Shown piece by piece: positions 52,729 to 59,715 of a stretch of DNA of 64,000 nt. Position 1 is the stretch's first letter, and every line of letters begins with the position of its first letter. The DNA lies in the NCBI GenBank assembly GCA_035293985.1, contig DATGLS010000012.1:186001-250000 (forward strand), written 5' to 3'. Source of the stretch: JAVDCA01 sp035293985 (GTDB lineage Bacteria; Pseudomonadota; Alphaproteobacteria; Rhizobiales; Xanthobacteraceae). Below the pieces are notes generated by a model that did no database searches, was not told where the DNA came from, and saw nothing but the letters and a program-made list of their open reading frames with translations. Position numbers and translations under genes: made by a program.

Positions 52729-53745
52729 ATGCCCGCCACAAGCGCGATGGCGCGCGAGATCGCGGAAATCCCCGCGGCTGCGGCGGACCTCCTGGCGCGC
52801 ACCGACCTGATCGAGAGAATTGCGGCGCGGGTCGCGGATGCAGAGCCGCGCGCGGTCGTGTTTTGCGGTCGCGGCAGCTCGGGCCATGTCGGCGTTTATC
52901 TGCGCTACCTTTTCGAGGCGCGGCTCGGTCTTCTCGCTTCCAGCGCGGCTCCCTCGGTCGTGACCGCCTACCGGCGGCCGCCCGACATGCGCGGTGCGCT
53001 GTTCGTGGTGGTGTCGCAATCGGGGCGCAGCCCCGATCTCGTTGCCGCGACCCGGACGGCGCGCACGCTCGGCGCGCTGACGCTCGCCATCGTCAACGAC
53101 GAAACGTCCCCGGCGGCCGTCGCGTCCGAGTTGGTCTTGCCCATCGGCGCCGGACCCGAGCACAGCGTCGCCGCCACGAAAACTGTCGTGCTGTCCATGA
53201 TTGCGGGGGCCCGGCTGGTGGCGGCGCTCGCCCGCGACGACGATCTCGACGATGGCCTGCAGCAAATGGTGCCGCGGCTCGCGCACGCGCTCGGCTGCGA
53301 CTGGTCGCCCTGGGCCGGCCGTGTCGCAGACGCGCCGGCGGCCTTCGTCGCCGGGCGCGGCTACGCGCTCGGCGCCGTGCGCGAGATCGCGCTCAAGCTG
53401 GCGGAGGTTCTCCGCGTCCCGACGCTCGGCCACAGCGCGGCCGAGCTTCGGCACGGCCCGCGTGCGTCGATCACGCCGGCGACGCCCGTCCTGGTGCTGC
53501 GCCAGAACGACGGAGCAGCCGCCACCGTCGACGAGCTGGTGCGCGACCTCGACGCTGCCGGCGAGACCGTATTCATTGTGGGAGGGGCCGACGGAACGCT
53601 GCCTTGGATCGGCGACGGTCACCCGATCTGCGATCCGGTGGTCATGCTTGTCCCGTCGTACCGCGCCATCGAGATGGCGGCGCGCCGGCACGGCCTCGAT
53701 CCCGACAATCCGCCCCACCTGAGCAAGGTGACGCGCACGATGTGA
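52729..53745 (+). CDS. SIS-domain aminosugar-phosphate deaminase/isomerase (GlmS C-terminal-like)
   Basis: Double-SIS protein, 338 aa, resembling the isomerase half of GlmS and the AgaS/NagB-II group, with no glutaminase domain. First SIS: VVFCGRGSSGHVGVYLRYLFEARLG (about 41-65) and VVVSQSGRSPDLVAATR. Second SIS: FVAGRGYALGAVREIALKLAEVLRVPTLGHSAAELRHGPRASITPATPV (about 205-253). It begins one base after the murQ stop. The most economical function is conversion of GlcN-6-phosphate (made by NagA) to fructose-6-phosphate and ammonia, ending the MurNAc salvage pathway. It follows four genes of the same pathway. Confidence 0.87.
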   Translation: MPATSAMAREIAEIPAAAADLLARTDLIERIAARVADAEPRAVVFCGRGSSGHVGVYLRYLFEARLGLLASSAAPSVVTAYRRPPDMRGALFVVVSQSGRSPDLVAATRTARTLGALTLAIVNDETSPAAVASELVLPIGAGPEHSVAATKTVVLSMIAGARLVAALARDDDLDDGLQQMVPRLAHALGCDWSPWAGRVADAPAAFVAGRGYALGAVREIALKLAEVLRVPTLGHSAAELRHGPRASITPATPVLVLRQNDGAAATVDELVRDLDAAGETVFIVGGADGTLPWIGDGHPICDPVVMLVPSYRAIEMAARRHGLDPDNPPHLSKVTRTM

Positions 53746-53877
53746 GGGCGACGGGTTGCAACGATTCCGCAGCGCCTTGCCGGATGATCCACCCGTGAGA
53801 TGCATGCGTAAGTCAGCTTCGGGTCTCTCCGCGATTGTACCTGTTGCGTAACCGAGTACGTGGAGGGGGGTAAAAGT

Positions 53878-54195
53878 ATGACCGAGGTCCGTTTGATCCG
53901 AGGCGACGCGGCGCCGCCGCGCCGGGCGCGCAGTGATGGCGAGGCGCCTGCTGCGCGATCTCCCGGAAATCTCAATCCGGTGATCCGGAACGTCGCGCGC
54001 GCGTCGATCCAGGAAATCGATCTGATCCTGCTCGAGTTGCAACGCATTCGCGACCTGGTGCAGCACGGAGGCGAACGATTGACGCGCGAGCTCACACGCT
54101 ATGCGAGCTTGAATCAGTCGGTGCTGGCAACCATGAAAGTCATCCACGAAAGCCTAAAGCCTGTCGGCTCCGCCGACGGAAATGCGCGTCCGTGA
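53878..54195 (+). CDS. Small hypothetical protein, soluble and alpha-helical
   Basis: Protein of 105 aa with a strong GGAGGGGGG ribosome-binding site 7 bases before the ATG, which supports expression. The first 40 residues are Arg/Ala/Pro-rich and probably disordered; from NPVIRNVARASIQEIDLILLELQRIRDLVQHGGERLTRELTRYASLNQSVLATMKVIHESL (about 42-100) it is amphipathic helix. No membrane segment, signal peptide or catalytic motif is visible and I do not recognise the family. It stands alone downstream of the salvage operon (132-base gap). Confidence 0.65.
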   Translation: MTEVRLIRGDAAPPRRARSDGEAPAARSPGNLNPVIRNVARASIQEIDLILLELQRIRDLVQHGGERLTRELTRYASLNQSVLATMKVIHESLKPVGSADGNARP

Positions 54196-54343
54196 GCCGT
54201 GACTGAACGGCTCGGGACGGCGGAGACCTTCACTTGATCCAGGCGGGCACCGAAGAAGTGGTTCGGGGCGAGAGGGAGTGCCGCCTGGAAGAAAAAGGTG
54301 GCACTGCTCAAGGCGTTGTCGATCACCTGGCGTCCAAGGCAGA

Positions 54344-55306
54344 TCACAACGCCCTTTCCCAGGTCTCCCCCACCACATCCACGCCCCAGTCGTTGTGCGC
54401 CTTCTCGGCGATCTTCTCGAAGCCCGCCTTCTTGTAAATGCCGCGCGCGGCTGCGAGGCAGCTGTGCGTCCACAGCGTCATCTTCCCGTAGCCGGCGCCG
54501 CGGGCGAACGCCACGCATTCGTCGACCAGGCGTTTGCCGATCCCGAGGCCGCGCGCCTTCGGCTCGACCAGCAGCAGGCGCAGGCGCGCCACGTCGTCCG
54601 AGTCCTTGACCACGAACGCGGAGCCGACCGGCTCGCCGTCGACGTCGGCGATCATGTGGCGATCGCGCGCCGGATCGTATTGCGCGATCATCTGCGCGAC
54701 GATCTCGGCGCACAGGCCCTCGAACTTGGCACCCCAGCCGTATTCCTGGCCATAGAGCACGGCGTGGCGGGCGACCACCCAGCCCATCTCGCCGGAGCGA
54801 GGCGGGCGCACCACATAGGATGATTCCATCTGCGTCTCCTTCCCGATCAGCCGCTCGATCGCTCCCATGGCGGCGACCACGCGATCCTGGTCGGGCCGGG
54901 AAAGCTTCTCGAGCATGGCGGACACGTCTTTCTGCGAGCGCTCGTTGATCGCGGTGAAGGATTGGCGCCCCCGCGCCGTCAGCGAGAGCAGGCTCTGCCG
55001 TCCGTCCTGACGCGACGAGCTCTTCGCCACGAGGCCGCGCTCGCTGAAGCTGCGCAGGATGCGGCTCAGATACCCGCGGTCGATGCCGAGCGCGTCGGCG
55101 ACCGCGGTCGCGGTCGGCTTGTCGCGGTGGGCGAGCTCGTAGAGCACGCGTGCTTCCGCGAGCGAGAACGAGGTCTGCAGGAACGCGTCCTGCAGCATGC
55201 CGAGCCGGCGCGAGTAGAAGCGCGAGAAGCGCCGGACCGCGGCGACGCGATCATCCATGCTGTCGGCGGCAGCTGCGTCTGGGATGGTCGCGGCTTTGGC
55301 CCGCAT
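54344..55306 (-). CDS. MarR regulator fused to GNAT acetyltransferase
   Basis: Two-domain protein, 320 aa. Residues about 15-145 are a MarR winged helix (LGMLQDAFLQTSFSLAEARVLYELAHRDKPTATAVADALGIDRGYLSRILRSFSERGLV, then SRQDGRQSLLSLTARG). Residues about 160-315 are a GNAT domain with the acetyl-CoA loop VEPKARGLGIGKRLVDEC and the C-terminal ARGIYKKAGF segment. ATG 55306 is preferred; a TTG at 55351 lies inside the operator palindrome. Such fusions are a known architecture, thought to link acetylation to regulation. The paired TTGAC/GTCAA palindromes upstream indicate autoregulation. Its acetyl acceptor is unknown. Confidence 0.88.
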   Translation of the reverse strand: MRAKAATIPDAAAADSMDDRVAAVRRFSRFYSRRLGMLQDAFLQTSFSLAEARVLYELAHRDKPTATAVADALGIDRGYLSRILRSFSERGLVAKSSSRQDGRQSLLSLTARGRQSFTAINERSQKDVSAMLEKLSRPDQDRVVAAMGAIERLIGKETQMESSYVVRPPRSGEMGWVVARHAVLYGQEYGWGAKFEGLCAEIVAQMIAQYDPARDRHMIADVDGEPVGSAFVVKDSDDVARLRLLLVEPKARGLGIGKRLVDECVAFARGAGYGKMTLWTHSCLAAARGIYKKAGFEKIAEKAHNDWGVDVVGETWERAL

Positions 55307-55335
55307 TAGCTCCGGCACCTGCGCAGGAAAGGAGA

Positions 55336-55372
55336 TGATTGACAGTGTCAATCAGTTATTTGACGTTGTCAA
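55336..55372. promoter_or_regulatory. Tandem TTGAC-N3-GTCAA palindromes upstream of MarR-GNAT gene
   Basis: TGATTGAC-AGT-GTCAATCA (55336-55354) and TTGAC-GTT-GTCAA (55360-55372) share the same arms and 3-bp spacer, with centres 21 bp apart, two helical turns. This is the layout expected for two MarR dimers on one face of DNA, immediately upstream of the MarR-GNAT gene. Confidence 0.7.
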
Positions 55373-55385
55373 CTATCGTGAGTGG

Positions 55386-55489
55386 CGAATAACGAATAGC
55401 GAATAGCGAATAGCGAATAGCGAATAGCGAATAGGGCAGGGATCCCACCGCCCAGCACTCGCTACTCGCTACTCGCTACTCGCTATTCG
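55386..55489. repeat. Heptanucleotide tandem array with inverted counterpart
   Basis: Seven CGAATAG units (55386-55434; the first reads CGAATAA), a 20-base spacer, then inverted units CTACTCG x3 and CTATTCG with a degenerate leader (55455-55489). The two arrays can pair into a long hairpin. The last inverted unit supplies the TAG stop of the glycosyltransferase gene. Units of 7 bp are too short for CRISPR; slippage-prone variable repeats are a better description. Confidence 0.8.
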
Positions 55490-56061
55490 CCCCTTCCCAT
55501 GGCACCGCTGCGTAGCGTCACGATGCGCCGCCGCCCGATCCGCCGCAGCAGATCGGCCTCCGGGTCCGGCACATCCGCACGGTGCCCCCCCAGCCGGTCA
55601 TAGGCTTCGCGGCTGATCATCAGCCCTTGCTCCGGATGCGGGCGGCGCCATGCGGCCGCGAGCAGCGCGATGATCTGCCGCGGCAGCGTCGCGTCCGCGT
55701 CGGACGTGCGGCGAAACACGGCGGCGTGCGACGCCGTCGTGCCGCGCCGGAGGGCGGTCTCCATCGCGCGCGCGGCTTCCTCGACCCAGGATCCATCGAG
55801 CACCACGCCCGGCCGCAGAAACATGAGCCAGGTTCCACGTGCCGATGCGGCCGCCTTTTTGAGCCGTGCCGCCAGTGGGGCGTCCGACACCGCGATCTCG
55901 CAGCCCGCAATATCGACCACCTGCGCGGTTCCATCCGAGGAGACGGCGTCGGCGACGATCACCTCGCGCACGGTGCCGGTCAGCGCCCCGGGCACCAGCA
56001 TCGCCAGGGTGCGCACGAGCGCGCGCTCGCTGTTGTGGGTCGGGATGATGACCGTGAGCAT
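55483..56061 (-). CDS. Short family 2 glycosyltransferase
   Basis: GT-A fold glycosyltransferase, 192 aa, shorter than typical GT2 enzymes (about 220-300). The N-terminus MLTVIIPTHNSERALVRTLAML is diagnostic, REVIVADAVSSDGTAQVVD holds a region equivalent to the nucleotide-binding DxSxDGT motif, and WLMFLRPGVVLDGSWVEEA replaces the usual DxD segment with LRPG, so the metal-binding acidic pair is not obvious. It ends in GRGE with the stop inside a repeat array, so the C-terminus may have been altered by repeat insertion. Acceptor and donor are unknown. Confidence 0.8.
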   Translation of the reverse strand: MLTVIIPTHNSERALVRTLAMLVPGALTGTVREVIVADAVSSDGTAQVVDIAGCEIAVSDAPLAARLKKAAASARGTWLMFLRPGVVLDGSWVEEAARAMETALRRGTTASHAAVFRRTSDADATLPRQIIALLAAAWRRPHPEQGLMISREAYDRLGGHRADVPDPEADLLRRIGRRRIVTLRSGAMGRGE

Positions 56062-56239
56062 GGTGCAAAACTGAACACGCCGCAGCGCAGCATAGCATAT
56101 GGTGGCGAACAGGCCATGAACCTCATCTCTCCGACATGTTACAGTGGATTCAAGGAGGTATAATTCTGCAGAAAAGTTCCAGAAAATGAAACCCAGGAAG
56201 GTTCTTGTTTTGTTCTTGACCTTGGTCTATGGTTCGTTT

Positions 56240-57424
56240 ATGGCTTCATCCGCTGCACCTAGCCGTCGCCCGCCGTCGCCGTCGCCGTCGCCAACGGCGC
56301 CGGCGGGCGACAACTCTGCCGGCCATCTCGGCCCGGACGATTTCATGGGAACCAGTGTGGACCGCGAGCGCCGACGCGGACGCGGCGCCCAGTCCAACGC
56401 GGCCGGTCGCTATGAGCCGCACGCGCGCGAGGGTTTTGACGACGGCTGGCGGAGCTTCGAGGACCTCCCCGCCTTTGCGACCTCGGTCGGCATCGACACT
56501 GCCCGCAAGGTGATCACCCGCAACGACTCCCCCGATATCGGATTCGATCGCTCGATCAATCCCTATCGCGGCTGCGAGCACGGCTGCATCTACTGCTTCG
56601 CGCGGCCGACCCATGCCTATATGGGCCTCTCGCCCGGCCTCGATTTCGAATCGAAGCTCTTTGCCAAGCCCGATGCGCACGAGCTGCTCGAGCGCGAGCT
56701 CGCTGCGCCTAACTATTCGCCGCGCGTGATCGCGATCGGCACCAACACCGATCCCTACCAGCCGATCGAGAAGCGCTACGAGGTGATGCGGCGCATTCTC
56801 ACGGTGCTCGACCGCGTCGGCCATCCGGTCGGCATCGTCACCAAGTCGGCGCTGATCATGCGCGACATCGACATTCTCGCCCGCATGGCCAAGCGCAACC
56901 TGGTCAAGGTCGGAATATCGGTGACGACCCTCGACGCCAAGCTCGCCCGCCTGATGGAGCCGCGCGCGCCGACGCCGACCCGCCGGCTCGATGCGCTGCG
57001 CGAGCTTGGCAAGGCGGGCATTCCCACGCGGGTGATGACGGCGCCGATCGTGCCGGCGATCAACGATGCCGAGATCGAGCGCCTGCTCGAAGCCGCGAGT
57101 TCGGTCGGCGTCACCGGCGCATCTTATGTGCTGCTGCGCCTGCCGCTCGAGGTGCGCGACCTTTTTCGCGAGTGGCTCACGGCGAACTTCCCCGACCGCG
57201 AGAAGCACGTGTTCACGCTGATCCGCCAGATGCGCGGCGGCAAGGACTACGACGCCAAATGGGGCGAGCGCATGACCGGCTCCGGCCCCTACGCCGAGAT
57301 GATCCGCATGCGCTTCGAGGCGGCGTGCGCGCGGCTCAAGCTCAATCGGGACAGTATCCCGCTGAGCACCGAGCACTTCCGGCCACCACCGCGCGGGGGA
57401 GGGCAGCAGCTGAGCCTGTTCTAG
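56240..57424 (+). CDS. PA0069/SplB-like radical SAM protein
   Basis: Radical SAM enzyme of the PA0069 family, 394 aa from this ATG. The [4Fe-4S] motif CEHGCIYC is preceded by SINPYRG and followed by FARPTHAYMGLSPGLDFESKLFAK; GTNTDPYQPIEKRYEV and VTKSALIMRDIDIL follow. RGRGAQSNAAGRYEP upstream is the family N-terminus. Starts are uncertain: ATG 56345 gives 359 aa, nearest the usual length; ATG 56186 and GTG 56144 are also open in frame and add an AT-rich, signal-peptide-like segment unlike the rest of the gene. A nucleic-acid or metabolite repair role has been suggested for relatives; substrate unknown. Confidence 0.88.
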   Translation: MASSAAPSRRPPSPSPSPTAPAGDNSAGHLGPDDFMGTSVDRERRRGRGAQSNAAGRYEPHAREGFDDGWRSFEDLPAFATSVGIDTARKVITRNDSPDIGFDRSINPYRGCEHGCIYCFARPTHAYMGLSPGLDFESKLFAKPDAHELLERELAAPNYSPRVIAIGTNTDPYQPIEKRYEVMRRILTVLDRVGHPVGIVTKSALIMRDIDILARMAKRNLVKVGISVTTLDAKLARLMEPRAPTPTRRLDALRELGKAGIPTRVMTAPIVPAINDAEIERLLEAASSVGVTGASYVLLRLPLEVRDLFREWLTANFPDREKHVFTLIRQMRGGKDYDAKWGERMTGSGPYAEMIRMRFEAACARLKLNRDSIPLSTEHFRPPPRGGGQQLSLF

Positions 57425-57434
57425 GGTCCATCAA

Positions 57435-57480
57435 GCGTCATGCCTGCCGAATCCCGGGCATCCACGTCTTTGTCGTGACC
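57435..57480. repeat. REP-like palindrome, degenerate
   Basis: GCGTCATGCC...CCGGGCATCCACGTC, an imperfect inverted repeat followed by TTTGTCGTGAC, just after the radical SAM stop. It looks like a decayed copy of the CATGGCCGGGCTTGTCCCGGCCATCCACGTC type element common in Bradyrhizobium relatives. The rest of the 265-base gap holds only two diverged direct repeats around AATGATTTCAATGCC (57523) and AATGATTTCAGTGCC (57607). Confidence 0.45.
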
Positions 57481-57689
57481 AATTTTGGCAACGTGGCAAC
57501 GTGACCTAACTGGGATAACAGCAATGATTTCAATGCCCGCTTTTTGGTGCGCCAGCCATACGCGAAGGAGGCGAGGGTCGCCGAGCAAAACGAACCTAGA
57601 AAATCGAATGATTTCAGTGCCGGCCATTTCTTGCGCCGGCCGTGCCTCGCGCGCATGCTTCGCTGAACCGTCAGCCGGGGAGAGCGCGC

Positions 57690-58664
57690 GTGATCATCGA
57701 ATGGCACACCCACGTCTATCCGCCCGAGGAAGCGGCTGACGAGCCGACCCTCGACGGCAAGCGCGGCCCGAGCTGGGGCGGGCGCTGCCCGATGACGGTC
57801 GAGAACGTGCTCGACGCCCACTACAAGGCCGGCGTCGACATCAGCGTCGTCTCCAACGCCGCCCACTACATGCGCGGCAAGGACGCCAAGGACGAGCTCG
57901 CCGCGGTCCAGCGCTGGAGCGACTACGCGGCCGAGATCCAGCAGAAATACAAAGGCACGCTCTATGGTCTCGCCACGATCCTGCCGGGCGGCGGCCCGGC
58001 GCACGTCAAGGAAGCCGAGCGCGCGATCCGCCAGAACGGCCTCAAGGGCGTGCTGATCCATTCCAACCACAAGGGCCACTATCCCGACGACGACGAGGCG
58101 CGTCCGTTCTGGGAATTGATGCAGGACCTCGACGTCCCGGTGATGATCCATCCGCCGCATATCGGCTTCGGCGAGGAGCGCATGCGCGAGTATCGCCTCG
58201 CCTCCAGCATCGGCCGCCCCGCGGACTTGTGCCTTGCGCTTTCTCGCCTGATCGTGCGCGGCATCCTCGAGGATTTTCCGCGCGTAAAACTCGTGAGCTC
58301 GCATGGCGGCGGCGGGATCTGCGAGGTGATCGGCCGCATGGACTATGCCTATGAGCTGCAGGACGAGGCCTTCTTCCTCGGCTCCTACGCACCGATGAAG
58401 ATCAAGCACGCGCCGAGCCACTATCTGAAGAAGATTCACTTCGACAGCGTCACCTACCACGCGCCGGCCGCGCGCCTCGTGCTCGACACGGTCGGCGCCG
58501 ACCACCTCCTCTACGGCAGCGATGCCCCGCCGCTCACGTCCCTGAAACCGCGCGCCATCAAGCTGATCGAGGACCTCAATCTGCCGCCCGCCGAGCGCGA
58601 CGCCGTGTTCTGGCGCAATGCCGCCCGAATGCTGAAGCTGCCGATCGCGGCCGCCGCTGCTTGA
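57690..58664 (+). CDS. Amidohydrolase family 2 (ACMSD-like) metal-dependent hydrolase
   Basis: TIM-barrel amidohydrolase-2 family protein, 324 aa. GTG at 57690 (VIIEWHTHVYPPEE) is chosen because GGGGAGAG lies upstream and the HxH metal motif WHTHVYP then sits at the expected extreme N-terminus. Other ligands are in MIHPPHIGFG (about 155), LVSSHGGGGICEVIGRMD (about 206-223) and LLYGSDAPP (about 272). Relatives include aminocarboxymuconate-semialdehyde decarboxylase and gamma-resorcylate decarboxylase, so it may decarboxylate or hydrolyse an aromatic-derived acid. It is monocistronic between repeat-rich spacers. Confidence 0.87.
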   Translation: MIIEWHTHVYPPEEAADEPTLDGKRGPSWGGRCPMTVENVLDAHYKAGVDISVVSNAAHYMRGKDAKDELAAVQRWSDYAAEIQQKYKGTLYGLATILPGGGPAHVKEAERAIRQNGLKGVLIHSNHKGHYPDDDEARPFWELMQDLDVPVMIHPPHIGFGEERMREYRLASSIGRPADLCLALSRLIVRGILEDFPRVKLVSSHGGGGICEVIGRMDYAYELQDEAFFLGSYAPMKIKHAPSHYLKKIHFDSVTYHAPAARLVLDTVGADHLLYGSDAPPLTSLKPRAIKLIEDLNLPPAERDAVFWRNAARMLKLPIAAAAA

Positions 58665-58691
58665 CGAACACTCAGCGCTCGGGGCTCCAGC

Positions 58692-58872
58692 GCCACCCTC
58701 CCGCCCCTTGGCAGGCAGGGTCGAGCAAGCCGCGAAGCCGCTTAGCGAGGGGTGGGGGGCCTACGCTTGTTCCGACTTCGCAATGAACGACGACCGCCGC
58801 TTAGTTCCGAGCAAGCGGCGCGGCCCCCACCCCCGGCCCCCGCCACGCGCTTCGCGCGGGGGGAGGGGAGCG
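58692..58872. repeat. Pair of GC-rich palindromic repeats
   Basis: Two units: 58692-58759 (CCACCCTCCCGCCCC ... GCGAGGGGTGGGG) and 58823-58872 (CCCCCACCCCCGGCCCC ... GCGCGGGGGGAGGGGAGC), each able to fold into a long stem. They occupy most of the 270-base gap between the amidohydrolase and RNase HII genes and match the general style of other spacer repeats here. Confidence 0.5.
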
Positions 58873-58934
58873 CAGGCACCATCCACACCCTCGCCATTGC
58901 GTCGCCACTTTGCTCGGCGCAACAATCGCGCCGC

Positions 58935-59639
58935 ATGAGTCGCACGCCCGCGAAAAAACCGCCCCGCCTGCCGCTGAACGAGCCGCCGCTGCGGCCGTCG
59001 TTCCGGCGCGAGCGCGCGGCGATGAAGCGCGGCGTCTTTCCGGTTGCGGGCTGCGACGAGGCCGGCCGCGGCCCGCTCGCCGGGCCGGTGGTCGCGGCGG
59101 CCGTGATCCTCGATCCCGAGCGCATCCCGCGCGGGCTCAACGACTCCAAGAAGCTCGATGCCGAGACGCGGGAAAAGCTCTACGCTCGCATCTGCGCCAC
59201 CGCCCAGGTCGGCGTCGCGTTCGGCTCGCGCGCCCGCATCGACCGCGACAACATCCGCCAGGCCTCGCTGTGGGCGCTCAAGCGCGCCGTGCTGGCGCTG
59301 CCGCAGCGGCCACGCCTCGTCTTCGTCGACGGCATCGACCGCATCGACTGCGGCTGCGACTGCGTCGCCGTGGTGAGCGGCGACGCCCTGGTGCTGTCGA
59401 TCGCCGCCGCCTCGATCGTCGCCAAGGTGACGCGCGACCGCCTGATGGTGCAGATCGGCGCCGCCCACCCGGGCTACGGCTTCGAGCGCCACATGGGCTA
59501 CAGCGTACCCGAGCACTTCCGCGCGCTCACCGCGCTCGGGCCGACGGTGCACCATCGGCGCAGCTTCGCGCCGGTTGCCCTCGCGTCAGGCGACGTACCG
59601 CCGCAGCTCGACCTCATCGAGGTCGACGCGGCCGACTAG
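58935..59639 (+). CDS. rnhB: Ribonuclease HII
   Basis: RNase HII, 234 aa, removing ribonucleotides from RNA-DNA hybrids in the cytoplasm. Catalytic acids are Asp41-Glu42 in AGCDEAGRGPLAGPVVAAAV and Asp in VFVDGIDRIDCG (about 136); GLNDSKKLD (about 73), AASIVAKVTRDRLM and HPGYGFERHMGYSVPEH (about 175-193) are diagnostic. A 30-residue basic N-terminal extension (MSRTPAKKPPRLPLNEPPLRP) precedes the domain, as in other alphaproteobacteria. Start ATG 58935 is the first plausible one after the spacer repeats. Confidence 0.95.
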   Translation: MSRTPAKKPPRLPLNEPPLRPSFRRERAAMKRGVFPVAGCDEAGRGPLAGPVVAAAVILDPERIPRGLNDSKKLDAETREKLYARICATAQVGVAFGSRARIDRDNIRQASLWALKRAVLALPQRPRLVFVDGIDRIDCGCDCVAVVSGDALVLSIAAASIVAKVTRDRLMVQIGAAHPGYGFERHMGYSVPEHFRALTALGPTVHHRRSFAPVALASGDVPPQLDLIEVDAAD

Positions 59640-59715
59640 TCGATCATTGTTGCCTCGCCGCCGCGCACAGGCTTAAGTCGGCGCCCACACTCCGTATCCC
59701 GCCGGCTGGGGGCCG

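Noticed and set aside
55386..55489. Possible CRISPR array
   Set aside because: Units are 7 bp with no unique spacers and no cas genes; it is a simple tandem repeat with an inverted copy.
56144..56240. A separate small lipoprotein or signal-peptide gene before the radical SAM gene
   Set aside because: The frame has no stop before the radical SAM domain and there is no lipobox Cys; treated as an uncertain N-terminal extension.
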